Positions 38,314 to 45,971 of a DNA stretch of 64,000 nt are shown here, in pieces (position 1 is the first letter of the stretch; each line of letters starts with the position of its first letter). Position numbers and translations under genes: made by a program. This DNA is from Holophagales bacterium (lineage in GTDB: Bacteria > Acidobacteriota > Thermoanaerobaculia > Multivoradales > Multivoraceae): the NCBI GenBank assembly GCA_009836625.1, contig VXVC01000004.1:1201037-1265036 (forward strand), given 5' to 3'. The notes under the pieces were generated by a model that worked only from the letters and a program-made list of their open reading frames with translations, was not told the origin of the DNA and ran no database searches.

Positions 38314-40062
38314 GTGCCGGTGTCCGGGAACGCTCAGGTCCCGGCGCTCGCCCTCGCGCTGGCGGCGACCGCGATCACGGGAACCCTCGCCGCCGAGGAA
38401 GGGACGCCGGTCTTCGTGGACCGCGCCGAGGAACTCGGGATTCGCTTCGTGCACGACAACGGCATGACGGGCGAGCTCTACTTCGCCGAGAACATGGGCG
38501 GCGGCGCGGCGCTCTTCGACGCGGATGGCGACGGCGATCTGGACCTCTACCTGGGCCAGGGTCACCGGCTGGCGCCGGCCGGCGACACGTCCGCACCGGG
38601 TGCACCTGAACCCGGAGACCGCCTGTATCGCAACGATCTGGAGGCCGGCGAACTCCGCTTCACCGACATCACCGAGGCGAGCGGCCTGGACGCCCGCGGC
38701 TACGGCATGGGCGTCACGGTCGGCGACATCGACAACGACGGCGACCCGGACCTGTACATCCTGAACCTCGGACCGAACGAACTCTGGCGCAACGACTCCG
38801 AGCCCGGCGCGATCCGCTTCACGAACATCACGGCCGGCAGCAACACCGCGGATCCCCGCTGGAGCGCCGCGGCCAGCTTCTTCGACCTCGACGGCGATGG
38901 GCTGCTCGACCTCTTTGTGGGCAACTATGTCGAGTTCCGGGTCGCCATTCACAAGACCTGCAGCTCCCCGCAGGGCCTCCTCGACTACTGCGGTCCGAAG
39001 GCCTATCGCGACGAACCGAACCGCGTCCTGCGGAACCGGGGCGGCGGCGTTTTCGAGGACTGGACGTTTCGGCTGGGAGTCGGCGATCTGAGACGCCCCA
39101 CCCTCGGTACGGTGGCGACCGATCTGAACGGCGACGGCACGACCGACGTTTACGTCGCCAACGACCAGAGCCAGAACACCCTGCTGCTCAACCAGGGAGG
39201 CACCGCGCTCGTCGACGAGGCGGTGCTGGCCGGCGCCGCGGTCGACGCCGAGGGGCAGCCGGAGGCGAGCATGGGGGTGCTCGCCGAGGACTTCAACGGC
39301 GACGGCCTGGTCGACCTCTTCATGACCCACCTCCAGCACCAGACGAACACGCTCTACGTCAACGAGGGCGACGGGATCTGGGAAGATCGCACTCGCCGTA
39401 GCGGCCTCGGGCAGCCGAGCTTCGTCTACACCGGCTTCGGCGCCGCGGCGATGGACCACGACCTCGACGGAGAACTCGACATCTACGTCGCCAACGGCGC
39501 CGTCAAGCGGATCGAGGAGCAGGTCCGAACCGACGATCCGCACCCTCTCCGGGAACCCAACCAGCTCTTTCGCGGCCTGGGAGGTGGCCGCTTCGAAGAA
39601 GTGCCGGACTTCGAACGACCGGCCGCGGCGGAGGTCAGCCGGGGCGTCGCCCGGGGCGACCTGGACAACGACGGCGATCCGGACCTGGTCGTCGTGAACA
39701 ACGGCGGACCGGTCAGAGTCCTGATCAACGAACGGGCACCAGATGACCGTGACTGGCTGGGCGTCGACCTCCGCCTGGCGCCTGCCGGCGAAGCTCTGCT
39801 CGGCCGCCGTGCCCTGGGCGCCTGGCTGGGGACGGTGGAAGCGGATGAGGCCCGGCGCTGGCGCCGTTTTCACACCGACGGTTCCTATGCGTCGGCCAAC
39901 GATCCGAGGGTGATCGTCGTCTCCCCGACCCGCACGCCGACGACGCTGGTTGCGCGCTGGCCCGACGGCGCCACCGAGACCTTTCGGGTCGAAATCTCCG
40001 GCGTGTACGTAACCCTGGTACGAGGCGAGGGCTCAACCGAGACGCGGAAGGGGACGCCGTGA
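38314..40062 (+). CDS. CRTAC1-family secreted FG-GAP/VCBS repeat protein with ASPIC/UnbV-type C-terminus
   Basis: A 582-residue exported protein (signal LALALAATAITGTLAAE). It has a series of calcium-binding FG-GAP/VCBS loops: DADGDGDLDLYLG near residue 70, DIDNDGDPDLYIL near 142, DLDGDGLLDLFVG near 190, DLNGDGTTDVYVA near 270, DFNGDGLVDLFMT near 328 and DLDNDGDPDLVVV near 450. These predict a seven-bladed beta propeller. The C-terminal 100 residues (WLGVDLRLAP, RWPDGATETFRV) are ASPIC/UnbV-like. The function is unknown, probably extracellular binding. The start is GTG at 38314, 2 bases after the decarboxylase stop; the stop overlaps the TPR gene start (GTGA). A second CRTAC1 copy lies at 41999. 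Confidence 0.85.
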   Translation: MPVSGNAQVPALALALAATAITGTLAAEEGTPVFVDRAEELGIRFVHDNGMTGELYFAENMGGGAALFDADGDGDLDLYLGQGHRLAPAGDTSAPGAPEPGDRLYRNDLEAGELRFTDITEASGLDARGYGMGVTVGDIDNDGDPDLYILNLGPNELWRNDSEPGAIRFTNITAGSNTADPRWSAAASFFDLDGDGLLDLFVGNYVEFRVAIHKTCSSPQGLLDYCGPKAYRDEPNRVLRNRGGGVFEDWTFRLGVGDLRRPTLGTVATDLNGDGTTDVYVANDQSQNTLLLNQGGTALVDEAVLAGAAVDAEGQPEASMGVLAEDFNGDGLVDLFMTHLQHQTNTLYVNEGDGIWEDRTRRSGLGQPSFVYTGFGAAAMDHDLDGELDIYVANGAVKRIEEQVRTDDPHPLREPNQLFRGLGGGRFEEVPDFERPAAAEVSRGVARGDLDNDGDPDLVVVNNGGPVRVLINERAPDDRDWLGVDLRLAPAGEALLGRRALGAWLGTVEADEARRWRRFHTDGSYASANDPRVIVVSPTRTPTTLVARWPDGATETFRVEISGVYVTLVRGEGSTETRKGTP

Positions 40063-42014
40063 CGAGCCGCGAGCCCGCCATCGCGGTAGCGGTGGCCGCG
40101 GTCCTGGCGGCCGCCCTCGCTCTGGCACCTCCGGCGAGCCGCGCGCAACCACCTCTCGAGCCGGTTGAGAGGCCGCGGACCGATAGCTACGAAAGACCGG
40201 TGCAGGAGCAACTGCGCACGACCCGCGAGACTCTCGACCGTCTGCTCGAGGACCCCGACGCGGATCGCCTTCAGCTCACGGCAGCGTTCGGACAAATCGG
40301 CCAGCTCTACCTGGTCTACGACTTCTGGCGGATCGCCCGAACCGCGCTCGCCAACGCCGAGAAACTCGACCCGACTGATGCCCGGTGGCCCTACTACCAG
40401 GCCATCGCGAACACCTATGACGGCAACGATGAAGCCGCCGTCGCGGCACTCGATCGCGTCCTCCAACTCGTCCCCGACGATCTGGCCGCCAGGACCCGTC
40501 GCGCCTACGCGCTGCTGGACCTCGGCGGCTTCGAGGACGCGGCAGAGGAGTGCCGCCGCATCCTTGAACTCGATCCGAGTCACTCGGCCGCCTACCTCGG
40601 CCTCGGCCGCATCGAGTTCGAGGCCGGGAGGTTCGAACGGGCGATCGAGCACTTCACCAGGGCGCTCGATGGCCAACCCGAGGGCTCGGCCATTCATCAC
40701 CGGATCGGCCTTGCCCTGCGACGTCTGGGGCGCCGGGAGGAGGCGGCGGATCACCTGGCACGAAACCAGCAGATTCCGGTGAGCTACGCCGATCCCCTCT
40801 ACTCGGCGATGCAGGCGCTCAACGTGAGCCGCAAGGCCGTCTTTGCCCGAGGCGCCGAGGCGATGCGCACCGGCAATCCGGAACTCGCCCTGGTGGCGTT
40901 CGAAGCCGCACTCCGGGCCCTGCCGGACGACCCCGAGACCCTGTTCAACGTCGCCATGGCGCTAGTCGACCTCGGCGACAAACCCGCCGCCGAGGCACGG
41001 CTGCGGGAGGCGATCGCCCTGGACCCCGACTACCGGGAACCCCGCTTCAACCTGGCACTGATCCTGGCCGAACGGAACGACTTCGAGGGAGCGGAACGGC
41101 ACTTCCGCCGAGCCACGGAGATCGACCCGGACGACCTGGACTCCAGGACCCGGTGGGCGGACACCTTGACCCGGCTCGGCAGGGCGGACGAGGCGATCGG
41201 GGTTCTCGATGCAGTCCTGGCCGTCGATGCCGCTCTGCCCGCGGCCCGGCTCGCGCTCGGCGCGGCCCAGCAGGCCAGTGACAACCTGGAAGCAGCCCGG
41301 ACCACGCTGAATGGAGTCCTTGAAGCCGCTCCGGGCGCTCCTCAGGAGCGATCCGAGGCTCACTACCGTCTCGCCGTGCTCCTGGCGGCGGAAGCAGGCG
41401 CGAGCGGAAGCCCCGCCGCCACCGAGGCGGGCGAAAGCGCCGTGTCGCACCTGCGTGCGGCCCTGGAACTCGACGCCGGCTTCGCCGAGGCCCATGTCCT
41501 GCTCGGACGCCTCCTCGGACAACAGGAACGCTACGCGGAAGCGGCAGGGCACTTCGCCCGCGCCCTGGTGAAGAACCCGTCGAACCCCGGCTGGCACCGC
41601 GACCGCGCGATGGCCCTCCTCCTCGCCCGGCGCTACGCGGCCGCACGGGGGGCCCTGACCAGCGCCAGGCGCGCACTCGCGAACTCCGCCGACGATCCGG
41701 TAGCTGCGGCCGAGCATCTCGACACCCTGCTGGCGCGCCTCCTCGCGGCCAGTCCGGATTCACAGATCCGGAACGGCCGCGAAGCGCTCGCCATCGCGCA
41801 ACGCCTCATGAGCGACCGACCGAGCATCGAGCACGCCGAGACTGTCGCCATGGCCCTCGCCGAGATCGGTGAGTTCGAGCGAGCCGCTGAACTCCAGCGG
41901 CAACTCATCGCCGAAGTCGAACGTCAGGGCGCGAGTCCCACGAACGGCCAACGGCAACGTCTCGAGTCCTACCTGGCCGGAGAGCCAGTCCGGGAGCCGT
42001 GGTTCTCTCCCTGA
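40059..42014 (+). CDS. Secreted TPR-repeat protein
   Basis: A 651-residue protein with an N-terminal signal (AVAAVLAAALALAPPASRAQ, cleavage near 30) followed by tetratricopeptide repeats through almost the whole length. Repeats have the usual A-x-x-x-x-x-x-A-L-x-x-x-P spacing, for example AVAALDRVLQLVPDDLAAR, FERAIEHFTRALDGQPEGS and FEGAERHFRRATEIDPDDL. TPR proteins scaffold other proteins; here the partners are most likely the flanking CRTAC1 proteins. The start is GTG at 40059 overlapping the preceding TGA. Its end overlaps the next CRTAC1 gene by 16 bases, so the three genes are translationally linked. Confidence 0.85.
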   Translation: MTSREPAIAVAVAAVLAAALALAPPASRAQPPLEPVERPRTDSYERPVQEQLRTTRETLDRLLEDPDADRLQLTAAFGQIGQLYLVYDFWRIARTALANAEKLDPTDARWPYYQAIANTYDGNDEAAVAALDRVLQLVPDDLAARTRRAYALLDLGGFEDAAEECRRILELDPSHSAAYLGLGRIEFEAGRFERAIEHFTRALDGQPEGSAIHHRIGLALRRLGRREEAADHLARNQQIPVSYADPLYSAMQALNVSRKAVFARGAEAMRTGNPELALVAFEAALRALPDDPETLFNVAMALVDLGDKPAAEARLREAIALDPDYREPRFNLALILAERNDFEGAERHFRRATEIDPDDLDSRTRWADTLTRLGRADEAIGVLDAVLAVDAALPAARLALGAAQQASDNLEAARTTLNGVLEAAPGAPQERSEAHYRLAVLLAAEAGASGSPAATEAGESAVSHLRAALELDAGFAEAHVLLGRLLGQQERYAEAAGHFARALVKNPSNPGWHRDRAMALLLARRYAAARGALTSARRALANSADDPVAAAEHLDTLLARLLAASPDSQIRNGREALAIAQRLMSDRPSIEHAETVAMALAEIGEFERAAELQRQLIAEVERQGASPTNGQRQRLESYLAGEPVREPWFSP

Positions 42015-43678
42015 TCGCCCTGGCAGCCTTCGCCGCACCGGCCCAGGAGCCGGCGGCAGGCGACGGTATCCGCTTCGTCGACGTAGCGGACGCCTGGGGA
42101 GTCCGGTTCCGTCACCGCAACGGCGCCGGAGGCGACTTCTACATGATCGAGACGCTGGGCAGCGGTGTCGTCGCCTTCGACTACGACGGCGACGGCGACG
42201 ACGACCTCCTGTTCGTGGACAGCGGGCAGCCTGAGCCCTACGGGGAAGAACCCGGGACGACGACACTGCTGCGAAACGACCTCGGCCGCTTCACCGACGT
42301 CACCGAGGCCTCCGGCCTCCATCTCGACGGCTACGGCATGGGAGCGGTCGCTGGAGACGTGGACGGCGACGGCGACGCCGACCTCTACCTGACCGCTTTC
42401 GGCCGGAATCGGCTGTGGTTCAATGACGGCGACGGCACCTTCAGCCCGGCACCGCAGGAAGGAGCCGCTCCAGATCCGTCCTGGAGCGCGTCGGCCGCTC
42501 TCGGCGACGTGGACATCGACGGCGACCTCGACCTCTACGTCACGAACTACGTCGACTTCGGCTACGACAACAACAGGGTGTGCGGCGTAGAGGAAGCCGG
42601 CCGGCGCTCCTACTGCCATCCGGACGTCTACGGCGACCTGCAGGATCGCTTCTACCGAAACGAACTCGTGGAGAGCGGCAGCGCGGCCTTCGTCGACAGG
42701 ACGGCCGACGCCGGGATCGCGGGCGTCCTGGGCGCCGGTCTCGGTGTCGTCATGACGGACCTCGACGGCGACCGGCGGCCGGACATCTACGTCGCCAACG
42801 ACATGGACGCCAACCTCCACTTCCTGAACCGGTCCGAGAACGGCGTCCTGCGCTTCGTCGACGATGCGCTGCTCGCCGGCACGGCCCTCTCCCACCGCGG
42901 GCTACCGGAGGCAGGCATGGGCATCGCCGTCGGCGATGTCGATTCGAACGGCTTCGACGATCTGGTCGTGACCCACCTCGACCGCGAAACGAACGCCCTG
43001 TACGCGAACCGCGGCGACGGCGTGTTCCTCGACCAGCGCTTTACGGCCGGAATCGCCGGACCTTCGCAGCCTTTTGTCGGCTTCGGTGTCGACCTCGCGG
43101 ACTTCGATCTCGACGGCGACCTCGACCTGGCGATTGCCAACGGCCACGTCCTGCACGACATCTCCGACCACGCCCAACGCCCGAGCGACGCCCACGCCCA
43201 GCCGAACCAGATCCTGGAGAACCACGGTTCCCGCTTCCGGGAAGTGCAGTCCAGCGGGCTTTCCGCTCTCGGAGTCAGCCGGGGCCTGGTCAGCGCCGAC
43301 CTGGACCTGGACGGCGACCTGGATCTCGCGATCGCGAACTGCAACGGTCCCGCGGAGGTCTACGCCAACGAAAGCGTCCGCCGCGGCGTGAGTTTCCGCG
43401 TCGACCTGTTCGATCGCGGCAGCCCGAACCGGCGGGCAATCGGTGCCGTGCTGGAGCTTCGGGCCGGGTCGGGATCGCAACGACGGGAGATCCGGTCGGG
43501 ATCGTCGTACCTTTCCCAGAACTCCCTGACCCAGACCTTCGGCCTACCTTTTCCCGACAACGCGTCGGACGCGAACGGGGAGACCGCCGGCGTCCGTCTC
43601 GACGTCCTGTGGCTCGAGGGCGCCGCGCTGCGCCTGGTGGGCTTGCCCTCCGACTCCAGAGTTCGTGTCGTCCGTTGA
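41999..43678 (+). CDS. Second CRTAC1-family secreted FG-GAP/VCBS repeat protein
   Basis: A 559-residue exported protein starting at GTG 41999 with a short signal (VLSLIALAAFAAPAQ). Calcium loops are visible as DYDGDGDDDLLFV near residue 60, DVDGDGDADLYLT near 120, DVDIDGDLDLYVT, DLDGDRRPDIYVA, DVDSNGFDDLVVT and DLDLDGDLDLAIA, predicting a beta propeller. A C-terminal block (RREIRSGSSYLSQNS) is the ASPIC/UnbV signature and is better conserved than in the first copy. The gene overlaps the preceding TPR gene by 16 bases. The order CRTAC1-TPR-CRTAC1-TPR suggests duplication of a two-gene cassette. Confidence 0.85.
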   Translation: MVLSLIALAAFAAPAQEPAAGDGIRFVDVADAWGVRFRHRNGAGGDFYMIETLGSGVVAFDYDGDGDDDLLFVDSGQPEPYGEEPGTTTLLRNDLGRFTDVTEASGLHLDGYGMGAVAGDVDGDGDADLYLTAFGRNRLWFNDGDGTFSPAPQEGAAPDPSWSASAALGDVDIDGDLDLYVTNYVDFGYDNNRVCGVEEAGRRSYCHPDVYGDLQDRFYRNELVESGSAAFVDRTADAGIAGVLGAGLGVVMTDLDGDRRPDIYVANDMDANLHFLNRSENGVLRFVDDALLAGTALSHRGLPEAGMGIAVGDVDSNGFDDLVVTHLDRETNALYANRGDGVFLDQRFTAGIAGPSQPFVGFGVDLADFDLDGDLDLAIANGHVLHDISDHAQRPSDAHAQPNQILENHGSRFREVQSSGLSALGVSRGLVSADLDLDGDLDLAIANCNGPAEVYANESVRRGVSFRVDLFDRGSPNRRAIGAVLELRAGSGSQRREIRSGSSYLSQNSLTQTFGLPFPDNASDANGETAGVRLDVLWLEGAALRLVGLPSDSRVRVVR

Positions 43679-43713
43679 TCGGTTCCAGCCGGGCGGCGGG
43701 AGCCCAGCGGCGG

Positions 43714-43719
43714 TAGCAT
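43714..43719 (+). promoter_or_regulatory. Minus-10-like TAGCAT close to the start of the second TPR gene
   Basis: TAGCAT ends 8 bases before the ATG at 43728, in the 49-bp gap after the CRTAC1 stop. If used it would give an essentially leaderless transcript. No Shine-Dalgarno is seen. Confidence 0.25.
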
Positions 43720-43727
43720 CGCGACCG

Positions 43728-45971
43728 ATGATGAAGGCCTCCGGCAAGCGGCTCGGGATAGTCGCCCTGCTCGCGCTGATCGGCGCCTCCGCCGCGCCGG
43801 CGCAGGAGCCGCCGCTCGCGTTGCGGGAGGCGATGGCCCTGGTCGAGCAGGGAGATCCGGCGGGAGCGATCGCGGTCCTGGAGAACCTGGTCGCCGAGGC
43901 CGAAGCGCCGGACATCGCCACGGCGGCGCTTGGGGCGCTCCTTCTCGAGACGGGAAACGCCGAGCGCGCGCTCAACGTCCTGGCTCCGCTCGCCGAGCGC
44001 GACCCACCCGATCCCGCGGCTCTCTTCAACGCAGGACGAGCGGCCGAGGCGCTGGGACGCCTGCAGGACGCGGCTTCCCTCTACCAACGCTCGATTGAAC
44101 TCGAGCCCCGGTCGCCGGCTCTGCGTGCACTGGGGATGATGATCGGACGCCTGGGTAGCGCCGGCGACGCGTACGAGTATCTGCGCCAGTGGACCGCCAC
44201 GAACCCGAACGACCAGGACGCGAGGCTGGCGGCGGCCTGGGGTGCCATCGCACTCGGGCGTCCGCCGGACGCGGAGACGTTGATCGAGGGCCTCGATCCG
44301 CAGGAACCACAGGTGCAACTCCTGCGCGGCCGCATCCTCCTTCTGCGCGACGACCCCTGGGGCGCCCTGGCCGAGTTGCAACCACTGGCGGAAGAGCCTC
44401 CCGCGCCCCTCGAACGGGGCATTCGAAGCGCTCTGGCCACCGCCTATCTGCTCGTCGGCGAGGCGGACGGCGCCATCCAACAACTGGAAAGCCTGTCCCC
44501 CGAGGATCCCGAACTGGCCGGCCGGCTTGCCCGCGCCTACTACCAGGCAGGTCGAACCAGAGACGCGATCGCCACGCTGGCGCCTTTCGTGGAGCCCTTG
44601 ACGACAGTCGAGCCGCCGGCGGACGCTTCCACCGACCTGGCAAGGGAGCTGGCATACGACTACGGGCGGTTCCTTCACGCGATCGAAGAGACTGAGCGGG
44701 CGCTGCCGTTCCTGCGTCTCGCCGCCGACCTGGACCCGGACCTCGCCGAGACGTTTCGGGCTCTGGGCCAGGTCCTGTCGGCGCTTGGCCGGCGCGACGA
44801 AGCCCGGGAGGCCGTCCAGCGATACCAGGAACTCGCCGCGGCGGCGGACCCGCTCGACATGCCGCAGGGCGACCTGGAAGATCCCACAGGGCGGGAGGTG
44901 CGAACGGCTCTCGAGCGCGCCGGTTCCGGCGATGCGGATGGAGCGCTCGAGGCCCTCTCCCGTGAGCAACGACGGGCTCCCACCGACCCGCGACCGGCGA
45001 TCGCAGCTTCTTCCGTTCTGCTTCATGCCGGCCGCAACGAGGAAGCCCTGGCGGCGGTGGAACAGGGCCTCGTCACATCCCCCGGAAACCCGGATGGGCT
45101 GTATCAACGCGGCGCAGTCCTGATGGCCATGCGGCAACTCGACGAGGCCGAGTCGATGTTCCGGCGGGCGCTGGCAGCGGCTCCCGGGCACATCGCCGCC
45201 CTCAACGACTACGCCGTGCTGCTGATGAGCCAGGGGCGGGAGGCCGAAGCTGCCCAACACCTGCGGAGGGTGCTGCAACTCCGCCCCGACGATCCCCTCG
45301 CGCGGCGCCATCTCGACCAGATCCAGGGACCGTCGGCGACCGACGAAAACCCTGCCTCGGACGTCGAGGCGCTTCGGCACGCGACCGAAGTCGATCCGGA
45401 CAACGCGGCAGCCTGGGTCAGGCTCGGCAACGCGCTGCTCCTTGAACGGAGCTTCCGCGCCGCGGAGGATCCGCTACGCCGCGCCGTCGACCTCGAGCCG
45501 TCGAACGCGGAGGCGAGACTGGCCCTGGCATCCGTCCTGTGGGAGAACAACCAGCCGGACGAGGCGGAACTCCATGCCCGCGAAGCATCGACGCTGTTGC
45601 CCGCTTCTCCGGCCACGCATCGCCTGCTCGGCGGCATCCTGCTCTGGCGTGGCGAGTACCTGAAGGCCGCGGGGTCGCTCGAGCGTTCCGTGTCGTTGTC
45701 GGAGCCCGATGCCGAGCAACTCCTGGAACTCGCCCGGGCCTGGGAAGGCGCCGCCGGAGCGGAGCCCGGGCAGTCTGAGGAGCTGTTGACACGGGCCGAA
45801 AGCGCGTACCGACGGGCGACGGCAATGGCGCCAGAACACAGCGAGGCGGTTTACGGCCTCGCCCAGGTCCTGCAACGACTGGGGAGACGTGAAGAAGCCG
45901 CCGAGCAGATGGCCAGATACCAGACGCTCTACGAGCGCGATCAGCAGGACACGCGGGACCCGCCGCCCTAG
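43728..45971 (+). CDS. Second secreted TPR-repeat protein
   Basis: A 747-residue protein with a signal peptide (IVALLALIGASAAPAQ) and TPR repeats from about residue 30 to the C-terminus (GDPAGAIAVLENLVAEA, GRLQDAASLYQRSIELEP, LDEAESMFRRALAAAPGH, EAAQHLRRVLQLRPDDP, FRAAEDPLRRAVDLEPSN). A less regular middle part includes LARELAYDYGRFLHAIEETE. It closes the CRTAC1/TPR cluster and probably serves as a periplasmic scaffold, which is inferred from architecture. The start is the first of two adjacent ATGs at 43728. The stop overlaps that of the opposing sulfatase-like gene (shared CTAG at 45968-45971). Confidence 0.83.
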   Translation: MMKASGKRLGIVALLALIGASAAPAQEPPLALREAMALVEQGDPAGAIAVLENLVAEAEAPDIATAALGALLLETGNAERALNVLAPLAERDPPDPAALFNAGRAAEALGRLQDAASLYQRSIELEPRSPALRALGMMIGRLGSAGDAYEYLRQWTATNPNDQDARLAAAWGAIALGRPPDAETLIEGLDPQEPQVQLLRGRILLLRDDPWGALAELQPLAEEPPAPLERGIRSALATAYLLVGEADGAIQQLESLSPEDPELAGRLARAYYQAGRTRDAIATLAPFVEPLTTVEPPADASTDLARELAYDYGRFLHAIEETERALPFLRLAADLDPDLAETFRALGQVLSALGRRDEAREAVQRYQELAAAADPLDMPQGDLEDPTGREVRTALERAGSGDADGALEALSREQRRAPTDPRPAIAASSVLLHAGRNEEALAAVEQGLVTSPGNPDGLYQRGAVLMAMRQLDEAESMFRRALAAAPGHIAALNDYAVLLMSQGREAEAAQHLRRVLQLRPDDPLARRHLDQIQGPSATDENPASDVEALRHATEVDPDNAAAWVRLGNALLLERSFRAAEDPLRRAVDLEPSNAEARLALASVLWENNQPDEAELHAREASTLLPASPATHRLLGGILLWRGEYLKAAGSLERSVSLSEPDAEQLLELARAWEGAAGAEPGQSEELLTRAESAYRRATAMAPEHSEAVYGLAQVLQRLGRREEAAEQMARYQTLYERDQQDTRDPPP

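Noticed and set aside
38500..43350. Repeated GACGGCGACGGC-type tracts that look like a repeat array or CRISPR
   Set aside because: They are in-frame codons for the DxDGDG calcium loops of the CRTAC1 proteins, with no constant repeat length or spacers.
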